DNA from: Thermotogae bacterium
GTDB taxonomy: Bacteria > Thermotogota > Thermotogae > B3-G13
Length of the DNA stretch: 7,994 nt
NCBI GenBank assembly: GCA_015486095.1
Contig: WFSK01000247.1
Span: 1-7,994, forward strand
Reading direction: 5' to 3'
Made by a program: the position numbers and the translations under genes. The notes under the pieces were generated by a model, which ran no database searches, had not been told where the DNA came from, and was given only the letters and a program-made list of their open reading frames with translations. Positions 1-6,348 of the stretch are shown here, piece after piece (position 1 is the first letter of the stretch; each line of letters begins with the position of its first letter).

Positions 1-135
1 AGTGGGAAAGATATATCCCATCATTAACATCATGAATATCGGCATTACTATGAAAGACACGAGTGCCATCTTGGATCGGAAGAAGTATTTCAGATCTGTT
101 ATGCCTATGTGAAAGGCTTCCTTAATCAAGTTCAC
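1..135 (-). CDS. ABC-2 type transporter permease, N-terminal part (runs off the window)
   Basis: Only the first 45 codons are present, and the reading frame is open to the window edge. It starts with GTG at 135-133. A strong AGGAGGTGG site (149-141) lies 5 nt upstream, so this start is well supported; a TTG two codons later is a weaker alternative. The peptide begins MNLIKEAFHIGITDLKYFFR, a short amphipathic cytoplasmic lead typical of ABC-2 permeases. A hydrophobic, methionine-rich stretch follows from about residue 24 (ALVSFIVMPIFMMLMM), the start of the first membrane helix. The gene begins 15 nt after the stop of the ATPase gene, which is the standard arrangement of an ATPase followed by its membrane partner. 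It should form the membrane channel of an exporter in the cytoplasmic membrane. The substrate cannot be told from this fragment. Confidence 0.85.
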   Translation of the reverse strand, partial: MNLIKEAFHIGITDLKYFFRSKMALVSFIVMPIFMMLMMGYIFPT

Positions 136-150
136 TTTCTCCACCTCCTG

Positions 151-1146
151 TTAAAATCTATGAGCTCCTGCTCCTATAAAGTTTCTCTTTGCCTTTTTGG
201 ACGCCTGATCTCTCATTTCGTGTCCCGTCAACTTTATGAACACATCTTCGAGGGTGGGTTCGATAGTGTTTAGTGCCCTAATGCCATCGCTCCAGGGAGA
301 CACGACCTTCATCAAGCCTTGTAAGCCAAAGTCTTTTTCGAGGTGAAGACGAAGATTATTCGCATCCAGCTGAATGACCTTTTCTATACCGGACGTATTT
401 TGAAGTATATTCACCATATCTGTGAAGAGGGTGGCAAACTCTATTTCAACTATCTCTAATTCTTCGCTTTTTATCTTCTTTTTCAGATCCCTTGGAGTAT
501 CCAGTGCCACTATCTTTCCATGGTCTATTATTCCTATCCTTTGGCATACGGCATCTGCCTCTGTCATTATGTGGGTTGTAAGGATAACTGTTGTACCCAT
601 ATCATTTACTTTTAATATGAACTCTCTTATCGCACGAGTCGTTTGTGGGTCTAATCCCAAGGTAGGTTCATCCAGGAATAAGATCTTGGGAGAGTGGAGA
701 AGAGCACGTATAACGTTTACCCTTTGTTTCATCCCCGTGGAGAAAGTATCGATCCTGTGGTCTTTCCATCTCCACATATCCACCAGTTTAAGGAGTTCTT
801 CTATCTTTTTATCCAACTCTTTGGATGGGATATGATAGAGATTACCAAACAGTTTCAGATTCTCATAGGCGGTGAGTCTATCGTAAAGGATCATCTTTTC
901 CGAAACCAATCCAATGCTTTTCCTCACCTCCTTGGGTTCTTTTATCACATCCTTTCCATTCACGTAAGCGGTACCTTCCGTTGGCAGGGTCAACGTGGCG
1001 AGCATCCTTATCGTGGTAGATTTACCCGCACCGTTAGGACCGAGAAAACCGAATAGCTCTCCTTCTTTTACTGTGAAACTGACGTGATCCACCGCGAGGA
1101 CATCTTTAAAGCGTTTCGTAAGCCCTTCAGCCCTTATCGCTTCCAT
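151..1146 (-). CDS. ABC-2 type transporter ATP-binding protein (drug/antibiotic exporter class)
   Basis: This cytoplasmic ATPase powers the permease encoded next to it. Numbering from the MEAIRAEGL start (331 aa), it has Walker A GPNGAGKST (36-44), signature STGMKQR (136-142), Walker B ILFLDEP (155-161), D-loop GLDP (164-167) and the switch histidine in TTH (190-192). The Q-loop position reads VSEK, with Glu where Gln is usual; several DrrA-like ATPases share this. After about residue 220 there is a C-terminal extension ending in EPTLEDVFIKLTG, the DUF4162-like tail of the DrrA/CcmA drug-exporter class. Start choice: the first ATG (1155) overlaps the marR stop as ATGA, but the GGGAG site touches it directly. 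The ATG at 1146 has 9 nt spacing and a normal family N-terminus. It lies in an operon with the MarR gene upstream and the permease downstream. Function class is secure; substrate is unknown. Confidence 0.95.
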   Translation of the reverse strand: MEAIRAEGLTKRFKDVLAVDHVSFTVKEGELFGFLGPNGAGKSTTIRMLATLTLPTEGTAYVNGKDVIKEPKEVRKSIGLVSEKMILYDRLTAYENLKLFGNLYHIPSKELDKKIEELLKLVDMWRWKDHRIDTFSTGMKQRVNVIRALLHSPKILFLDEPTLGLDPQTTRAIREFILKVNDMGTTVILTTHIMTEADAVCQRIGIIDHGKIVALDTPRDLKKKIKSEELEIVEIEFATLFTDMVNILQNTSGIEKVIQLDANNLRLHLEKDFGLQGLMKVVSPWSDGIRALNTIEPTLEDVFIKLTGHEMRDQASKKAKRNFIGAGAHRF

Positions 1147-1151
1147 AAAAA

Positions 1152-1601
1152 TCATCTCCCTCTATTTATATTCTCGCTTACCTTCTTGAGAATTCTTATC
1201 GCCTTAAGAAGTGTTTCCATCTCTTCATCGCTAAGCACCGAGAACTTTTCCCTTGCTTCCAGTTTGATTCCCTCTCTGAATTCTTCCAGAATTTTCTTTC
1301 CTTTTGAGGTTATCGTGAGTATATCTCTTCGCCTATCTTTATCGTCTTCTACTCGTTCTATATATCCCCTTCTTGCGAGGGAGTTGGCAGCTATGGAGAG
1401 CATTCCCTTGCTTATATAAGATTTTTTACTGATATCCTTTAGACATACCTCTCCATCTTTTAAGAAGAATAGAAGGATCAGCTGGCTCCGATTCAACCCG
1501 ATCCTCTTGATCGGAGGACGATGTATGTCCTTAAAAAAACGTGGAATTACTTTGAAAAATTCTTCTATTATCCTTCCAGTTTTTTCTTCTCTATCGTTCA
1601 T
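1152..1601 (-). CDS. MarR-family transcriptional regulator
   Basis: A 149-aa winged-helix repressor of normal MarR length. An N-terminal dimerisation helix (about residues 5-25) leads into the DNA-binding domain. The recognition helix region is around SKGMLSIAANSLARRGYIER (64-83), followed by the wing DDKDRRRDILTITSKGKK (86-103); the acidic-Arg wing pattern is the family hallmark. C-terminal helices (about 108-145) complete the dimer. ATG at 1601 has an AGAGGTG site a few bases upstream. It is the first gene of an operon with an ABC-2 exporter, so it most likely represses its own promoter and that exporter, releasing DNA when a small phenolic or drug-like ligand binds. Overlapping palindromes just downstream of the -10 box fit this. 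The family call is confident; ligand and targets are inferred. Confidence 0.93.
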   Translation of the reverse strand: MNDREEKTGRIIEEFFKVIPRFFKDIHRPPIKRIGLNRSQLILLFFLKDGEVCLKDISKKSYISKGMLSIAANSLARRGYIERVEDDKDRRRDILTITSKGKKILEEFREGIKLEAREKFSVLSDEEMETLLKAIRILKKVSENINRGR

Positions 1602-1630
1602 TCTTCACCTCTAATAGTTTATTCATGAAC

Positions 1631-1652
1631 AGTTTAATAATTAACCGTTTAA
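1631..1652. promoter_or_regulatory. Candidate MarR operator: overlapping AT-rich palindromes
   Basis: Two near-palindromes overlap here. One is an exact 11-base dyad, TTAATAATTAA (1634-1644), and the other is TTAACCGTTTAA (1641-1652), with one mismatched pair. GTTTAATA is also repeated directly at 1632-1639 and 1647-1654. The block sits across the expected transcription start of the marR promoter, where a bound dimer would block RNA polymerase. The base pattern is seen directly; the assignment to this MarR protein is inference from position. Confidence 0.5.
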
Positions 1653-1653
1653 T

Positions 1654-1682
1654 ACTATACTATATTGGATCAGATTTGTCAA
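1654..1682 (-). promoter_or_regulatory. Sigma-70-type promoter for the marR-ABC exporter operon
   Basis: On the minus strand there is a perfect -35 TTGACA (1682-1677), a 17-nt spacer and a -10 TATAGT (1659-1654), 5 of 6 to consensus. A second TATAGT overlaps at 1664-1659 but its spacer is too short. Predicted transcription start is near 1647, about 45 nt before the marR ATG. Confidence 0.8.
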
Positions 1683-1791
1683 GTGTAAAGTTCTTCTGCA
1701 GACTGTATCAGGTAATGAGATGTGAGCAGGTATTTTCAACGGAGAAAATTGAAATAGCCCAGCTTTTTAAGCCATATCATTTCAAACAAAT

Positions 1792-1823
1792 GAATAGGAG
1801 GCTGAGAGATCAGCCTCCTATTC
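1792..1823 (-). terminator. Hairpin terminator after the 5'-nucleotidase gene
   Basis: A perfect 14-bp inverted repeat, GAATAGGAGGCTGA / TCAGCCTCCTATTC, encloses a GAGA tetraloop. It begins 24 nt after the nucleotidase stop codon. On the minus strand it is followed by a moderately T-rich run (ATTTGTTTG) rather than a pure U-tract. It is therefore a strong hairpin with a weak tail. It separates the asnS-to-nucleotidase gene set from the marR operon. Confidence 0.75.
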
Positions 1824-1847
1824 TATGGTCTTTTATAAGTATGGTCT

Positions 1848-3626
1848 TTAGTAGATCTTCAATACATGCCAAGCGTATATGAGGTTCGGATTCTTTATGT
1901 TGTTTAGCTTAGCAATAGCCTCTACTGTTGTATTCATGCGTTTTGCTATGCAAGAGAGGGTATCGTTGGGCAGGATCAGATAGTACAGATGATCCGAGGT
2001 ATCGTAGGGTTTCGTCGTGACACGCCAGTTGAAATCCACCGTGGGCTTTATGTGTTTGAACTTCAGGATGTAATCTGCCATCAATTCTGATACTTCCATC
2101 ATAACTTCTCTTACAACAGGTTTATTTGCCAGCATGGGATATCCTCCACCGCCTGCAGCCCTGTAATTGTTCAAGACGACTTCGTATTCCTTGTTCATAT
2201 CCATAGGTTCGAAATTCGCGTTCAGCTTCACAACTCTACTGCCCACGGGCTTTGTGGGATCTATTACGTAATTTATACCCTCCCACATATCGTAGCAATA
2301 AGGTTTAAAAGCTTTATTCACACCAACTTTTCCGTTTTTGTAGGTGAAGTATTCGGCACTTCTCTCAAGAGCAGCCTTTATATCCTTACCTTTGAGCTTA
2401 ACAACCTTAAGAGTATTTGGATATATGTAAACTGCCAGTATATCTCTTAGAGTTATAGGACCTTTCTTCCATCCTTTTATGGAATCGCTGAAAAGAGCGG
2501 TAGAGGCGATCTTAGCCCCACTGTAATACATTTCGACTTTATTGACGAATTCCATCAAAGGATTATCTAACATCCTTGCCTTGAAGGGATCTGTTATATA
2601 GAAGTCTCCATCTGCAACACCTATTGGTTTATCAAGCCAATTTTGAACGGTTTCCTCATATTTACTCGTTATATGTAATATCGCCTCATCTGCTTTTACA
2701 CCCTTAACGCTCAGGAGTTCCCCAGATTTCTTCGCTACTACCCATTTTCCATGTTTCTTATCCATATCGAGTTTTATTACACCCAGATACCTGCCCCAGC
2801 TTCCAGGTTGGCTAACCAGAACACCGTTGATAAAGCAATTAGATATCTCTCTGTGTTGATGTCCCGTAAGTAAGACATCTATTCCAGGAACTTCTTCACA
2901 TATCTGATATCCTTGATTTTCCCCGGTCAATTCTTCAGTTGGTTTACCGGTTACCGGATCTCTTTCTAACCCCCCATGATATGCCACCACAACCACATCG
3001 ACTTTTTCTTTATCTCTGAGGATCTTTACATATCGTTTTGCTACCTCTACGGGATCCAGGAACGCCAATCCCTTTATGTTTTTGGGATCTTCCCAATGAG
3101 GTATGTACTTGGTCGTTAAAGCGAGTATACCAACCTTTATACCATTCGGAAGCACCTTAACGATATAGGGTTTACCAAAGTAAGGGATGTTAGTTCCTGC
3201 TTTAACGATATTAGCAGAGGTTACCGGAAACTGTGCCTCAGAAATAGCCTTTTTAAGTACAAATAAGCCATAATCGAACTCATGGTTACCTATGGCCATA
3301 AAGTCGTAATTCAGGTAATTCATCGCTAAGATCATAGGATCTACTGGTTTGTTATCCACCCTTGCATGGTAATACTCCAATGGGCTTCCCTGGATTAGAT
3401 CACCGCTGTCTACTAAAATGGCATCGGGATATTTTTCACGCTCCTGGGAGATCAGAGTAGCGATCTTCGCCAATCCAACTTCAGAATACTTATTCGTAGC
3501 GTAATTCACAGGATAGATATGACCATGTAAGTCACTCGTGTGCAGTATAACTAACTCGTACTGGGAAAATACTGCGCATGAAATCAAAAGTAACGCTACG
3601 AACACGAGTACACGCAACCTTTTCAT
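1848..3626 (-). CDS. Exported 5'-nucleotidase / metallophosphoesterase with C-terminal LysM domain
   Basis: A 592-aa UshA/YfkN-type enzyme that removes phosphate from extracytoplasmic nucleotides (or related 2',3'-cyclic nucleotides or nucleotide sugars). The dinuclear metal motifs are all present: HTSDLHGH (29-36), GDLIQG (75-80), GNHEFDYG (113-120), AYHGG (215-219) and GHQH (255-258). The 5'-nucleotidase C-terminal domain covers about 330-535 and includes the substrate-loop-like NNYRAAGGGGYP (486-497). A LysM module (about 545-592, with NDTLSCIAKRMNTT and NNIKNPNLIYAWHVLKIY) should tether it to peptidoglycan. The start is ATG at 3626, behind AGGAGGAGG, followed at once by a signal peptide (KRLR, then VLVFVALLLI). 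L-I-S-C at 14-17 fits a lipobox; cleavage after Ser21 is the alternative. An upstream ATG at 3695 would add 23 residues before the signal and is unlikely. Exact substrate is unresolved. Confidence 0.93.
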   Translation of the reverse strand: MKRLRVLVFVALLLISCAVFSQYELVILHTSDLHGHIYPVNYATNKYSEVGLAKIATLISQEREKYPDAILVDSGDLIQGSPLEYYHARVDNKPVDPMILAMNYLNYDFMAIGNHEFDYGLFVLKKAISEAQFPVTSANIVKAGTNIPYFGKPYIVKVLPNGIKVGILALTTKYIPHWEDPKNIKGLAFLDPVEVAKRYVKILRDKEKVDVVVVAYHGGLERDPVTGKPTEELTGENQGYQICEEVPGIDVLLTGHQHREISNCFINGVLVSQPGSWGRYLGVIKLDMDKKHGKWVVAKKSGELLSVKGVKADEAILHITSKYEETVQNWLDKPIGVADGDFYITDPFKARMLDNPLMEFVNKVEMYYSGAKIASTALFSDSIKGWKKGPITLRDILAVYIYPNTLKVVKLKGKDIKAALERSAEYFTYKNGKVGVNKAFKPYCYDMWEGINYVIDPTKPVGSRVVKLNANFEPMDMNKEYEVVLNNYRAAGGGGYPMLANKPVVREVMMEVSELMADYILKFKHIKPTVDFNWRVTTKPYDTSDHLYYLILPNDTLSCIAKRMNTTVEAIAKLNNIKNPNLIYAWHVLKIY

Positions 3627-3686
3627 GTTATCCTCCTCCTTATTCATCAATGAAGCAAAAGATGTTCGTCTTAAATATTTTATCAC

Positions 3687-3715
3687 ATTATACATTACTT
3701 CACAACAATATTCAA
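3687..3715 (-). promoter_or_regulatory. Internal promoter for the 5'-nucleotidase gene
   Basis: The minus strand reads TTGAAT (3715-3710), a 17-nt spacer and a perfect TATAAT (3692-3687). This lies across the end of the lipid kinase gene and about 60 nt before the nucleotidase ATG, giving a leader of roughly 54 nt. It implies the nucleotidase can be expressed apart from the upstream operon, for example under its own control. Confidence 0.7.
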
Positions 3716-4618
3716 TTTATTTGGTATTATACCAAATTCAAATGGATCGTGTCCCAGGAATTCGCCATCTACTTCGAGGTATATATGCCTGTTCTCCTCC
3801 AGAGATTTCAGTGTCAATGAGTGAGTGTTATAGGTATCTACCCTGGGATGTTGAGTTACAGTTCCATTGTACAACATCTTTATGTGCCTAAGGATATCGA
3901 ATTTCGAAGTGTGATTTATAAGTGTGACACTCAAAAGGCCATCGTCGATCACTGCATGGGGGACTTGCATCATTCCACCACCATTGTATTTTCCAATTCC
4001 TACCGCCATAGAGAACATCAAATGTTTTTCTTTATTGTTCTCTATCCCTATTTCTACCGGTGTACTCTTGTATTTCATGAGGCAAAGGAATAAGGAGAAG
4101 AGATAGGAAAATGTTCCTCGAGGGCGATCTGACATGTCGTTTGCCTTCTTCGTTACCACTGCATCGAAACCAACTCCTGCGACGTTTACGAAATATCTCT
4201 TTTTCACTTCGGTACCTTCATAATACTTCACTATTCCAACATCCTGAGTCAAGACCTTTCCCTCCTTTATGAGATCACACGCCCTGGTGTAATCATTTGG
4301 TATACCGATAGTCTTCTCCCAATCGTTACCAGTACCTACAGAGATCATTGCCAATCTTACTTTTGCAACGTCTGAGGCATAATCCATTACGGCATTTGCT
4401 ACTTCATTCAACGTACCGTCGCCTCCAACTGCGATAAAGGAATCGAATCCCTTTTTTATCGCTTGCTTTGTCAGCTCTATTCCATGGCCTTTGTGCTGTG
4501 TAATAAGAGCAACGTAATCTATGCCTTTGGAATCAAGTACTCGCGAGATTTTAGGCCATTCTTTTTTGCTTTTCCAGGCAGCTGCTTTAGGATTAACTAT
4601 GGCACACCATCTATCCAT
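3695..4618 (-). CDS. Diacylglycerol kinase family lipid kinase (DagK/YegS-like)
   Basis: A 307-aa cytoplasmic or membrane-peripheral kinase that transfers phosphate from ATP to a lipid such as diacylglycerol. It has the diagnostic nucleotide-binding GGDGTLNEV (65-73), then VGTGNDW (94-100), where the family commonly has a Pro before the Gly-Thr. It also has GFDA (150-153), DDGLL (225-229) and the C-terminal VDGE (283-286), which in this family supplies the catalytic Glu. Length matches soluble bacterial DgkB/YegS proteins. It is not the small three-helix membrane DgkA. ATG at 4618 lies inside the 3' end of nagA (22-bp overlap). The AGAGGGGG site is 14 nt upstream, which is long, so translation is probably coupled to nagA termination. 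No alternative start exists in the preceding codons. The lipid substrate cannot be read from sequence; a sphingoid- or polyprenol-type lipid is possible. Confidence 0.92.
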   Translation of the reverse strand: MDRWCAIVNPKAAAWKSKKEWPKISRVLDSKGIDYVALITQHKGHGIELTKQAIKKGFDSFIAVGGDGTLNEVANAVMDYASDVAKVRLAMISVGTGNDWEKTIGIPNDYTRACDLIKEGKVLTQDVGIVKYYEGTEVKKRYFVNVAGVGFDAVVTKKANDMSDRPRGTFSYLFSLFLCLMKYKSTPVEIGIENNKEKHLMFSMAVGIGKYNGGGMMQVPHAVIDDGLLSVTLINHTSKFDILRHIKMLYNGTVTQHPRVDTYNTHSLTLKSLEENRHIYLEVDGEFLGHDPFEFGIIPNKLNIVVK

Positions 4619-5751
4619 TGAAAAACAATGTTCCCCCTCTTGATAGTTTTCAATACTTTCAACGTTTGAGCATCACATATGACCAGGTCTGCTTGCATTC
4701 CCACTCTTATATCCCCTATATTCTTAAGGCCATAGAATTCAGCAGGATTGTAGGTGGCAGCGTCTACGCATGTTCTGAGAGGAAGTTTCGTTACATCATT
4801 GTAATTCCTCACGGCCTTTTCCATAGTCAATGTACTGCCAGCCAATGTTCCATCGCTCAAACGTGCCTCTCCCTTTACAACTCTCACCTTTAAGCCTCCC
4901 AATTCGTACTCTCCGTCCTTCATACCCGAAGCCCTGATGGCATCCGTTATGAAGATCACCCTGGAAGGTTCTTTAACTTTCGCTATTAGCCTCAACATCT
5001 GATCGTTTAGATGTACCCTATCTGCTATGATCTCCACGTAAACGTCATCATATAAAAGGCCAGCACCGACAAGGCCAACGTGTCTGTGATGCAGCCCCGA
5101 CATACCGTTACAAAAATGCGTTAGATGCCTTACCCCCAGGGCATAACATCTTTCGAATTCTTCAAAGGTTGCGTCCGAATGGCCTATCGAGGGTTTTACC
5201 CCGTATTCTTCACACAGGACGGGAATTCTATTTTCTGGATCAGCGGCAAGAGCGTAAGTTATGGATTTCACGATTTTCAAAGAAAACCATCTTCTCAACT
5301 CGTCTTCATCGAGAGAAGAAACGAATGAGGGATTCTGTGCCCCAACCTTCTTTCGATCTAAGAAAGGACCTTCTAAATGAACGCCACCGATATTCTCGAA
5401 GCCTTCTTTGTCCTTCAGTTCTTTCAGCACTTTTAGGACATTCATAGTTCTTTCGAACGAAGCAGTCACTGTTGTTGGGAAAAATGTGGTAACACCATGA
5501 GAATACTCATAATCACACAAAATTTTGAATGCCTTTTCATCTGCATCCATGGTGTCTACACCGTTACCGCCATGGATATGAGTATCCACAAAACCAGGAA
5601 AGATATACGCTCCTTCGCAGTCTATATCCGTACCGGCCACGATATTCGGGAAACCTTTTGTAATACGAGATATTTTGCCTTCTTCTATCTCTACATATCC
5701 TCTTTCCAGTTCTATGCTATGAGAAACTATATGGGCATTGTACAGGATCAA
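4597..5751 (-). CDS. nagA: N-acetylglucosamine-6-phosphate deacetylase
   Basis: Hydrolyses GlcNAc-6-phosphate to glucosamine-6-phosphate and acetate, in cell-wall or chitin amino-sugar recycling; cytoplasmic amidohydrolase. The 384-aa length is normal. Metal and active-site motifs in order: DTHIHG (56-61), HLEGPF (125-130) with the metal Glu127, GHSDA (190-194), THFCNGM (211-217), RVHL (245-248) and TDAI (269-272) with catalytic Asp270. The family signature GTLAGS (301-306) is also present, and the late NPA (335-337) is typical. Small departures: Gly for Ala in the N-A-M loop, HHRHVG for the usual HHREPG, and DRVH for DGxH. The start is TTG at 5751, the only possible one here, because an in-frame TGA (the stop of the gene before) lies one codon upstream. 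AGGAGG is 10 nt before it. No nagB is in the window. Confidence 0.93.
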   Translation of the reverse strand: MILYNAHIVSHSIELERGYVEIEEGKISRITKGFPNIVAGTDIDCEGAYIFPGFVDTHIHGGNGVDTMDADEKAFKILCDYEYSHGVTTFFPTTVTASFERTMNVLKVLKELKDKEGFENIGGVHLEGPFLDRKKVGAQNPSFVSSLDEDELRRWFSLKIVKSITYALAADPENRIPVLCEEYGVKPSIGHSDATFEEFERCYALGVRHLTHFCNGMSGLHHRHVGLVGAGLLYDDVYVEIIADRVHLNDQMLRLIAKVKEPSRVIFITDAIRASGMKDGEYELGGLKVRVVKGEARLSDGTLAGSTLTMEKAVRNYNDVTKLPLRTCVDAATYNPAEFYGLKNIGDIRVGMQADLVICDAQTLKVLKTIKRGNIVFQWIDGVP

Positions 5752-5754
5752 ATC

Positions 5755-6348
5755 TCAAATTCCTCCTTTCTTTATGCACTTTATCATATTTTTCTTACAC
5801 TCCCATTTTTTATCTACCATATCGAGTGCCATCTTTCCTATCGGATTATCTATTCCACCAAGATAGTTTGCCACATGCAGGTGAAGGCATTTCAATTTCG
5901 TATAATCGGTTATACCTCCTATACCCCGCTTTCCAAGGATTGAAGCAAAGTACTGCAAACTATACCTCTCTGCTAAATCTCGTCTCATCTCGATGGTTTT
6001 CATATGAGCACTTTTCATTCTTTTCCTCAAATCAGAATCCTGCTCGATCATCTTTTCGAAGCGTTTTATCCAGCCTTCGTTTTCGAGTGCGGACATGTAT
6101 TTATCCAGCTGTGGACATATCAGCCAAAAGAGATTAGCAAATGGTTGTGTAACACCGTTATCACTCCTGAAAGGTAGTGTTTTTACTACTACGGGGTAAC
6201 CCCAACGACAGGTCTTGACTATTTCCACTACGTTGTTGACATCTCTTTTCAAGAATCTGGATATATACCTCGATATTACGGATATATTCTGTATATCGTT
6301 CTGGCGAATGGGATCGCCTCTCTGATATGTTCTAGACCACAGATCCAT
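5755..6348 (-). CDS. DUF501 domain-containing protein of unknown function
   Basis: A soluble 197-aa protein matching the DUF501 pattern: KTCRWGYPVVVKTLP (45-59), QPFANLFWLICPQL (68-81), SALENEGW (86-93) and KCLHLHVANYLGGIDNPIG (153-171). No biochemical function is established for the family that I know of. The recurring Cys (48, 79, 154) and His (156, 158) positions could form a metal or Fe-S site, but that is inference. The C-terminus adds two further Cys (184, 191) in a Lys-rich tail. Start choice is uncertain. The frame is open upstream to 6423, inside asnS. ATG at 6348 has a GAGAGGA site about 8 nt upstream and keeps the N-terminal helix aligned with the family, giving a 73-bp overlap with asnS. 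A TTG at 6252 would give 165 aa but cuts the conserved N-terminus. Its TGA is 3 nt before the nagA TTG. Confidence 0.82.
   Translation of the reverse strand: MDLWSRTYQRGDPIRQNDIQNISVISRYISRFLKRDVNNVVEIVKTCRWGYPVVVKTLPFRSDNGVTQPFANLFWLICPQLDKYMSALENEGWIKRFEKMIEQDSDLRKRMKSAHMKTIEMRRDLAERYSLQYFASILGKRGIGGITDYTKLKCLHLHVANYLGGIDNPIGKMALDMVDKKWECKKNMIKCIKKGGI

Noticed and set aside
252..275. GGTTCGATA sequence resembling a tRNA T-loop
   Set aside because: It lies inside the ABC ATPase gene; no acceptor or anticodon stems surround it.
1683..1791. Possible small gene or RNA between the marR promoter and the terminator
   Set aside because: A plus-strand open frame crosses it but has no ribosome site and runs through the promoter and terminator. 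Only imperfect short inverted repeats are seen.
3627..3695. N-terminal extension of the nucleotidase starting at 3695
   Set aside because: This ATG lies within the promoter and kinase stop region and would place 23 charged residues before a clear signal peptide. The strong AGGAGGAGG site sits in front of the ATG at 3626.
5497..5943. A 148-codon open frame on the plus strand
   Set aside because: It is antisense to nagA and DUF501 and has a composition typical of a shadow frame (many Ile, Tyr, Phe, His) with no motif.
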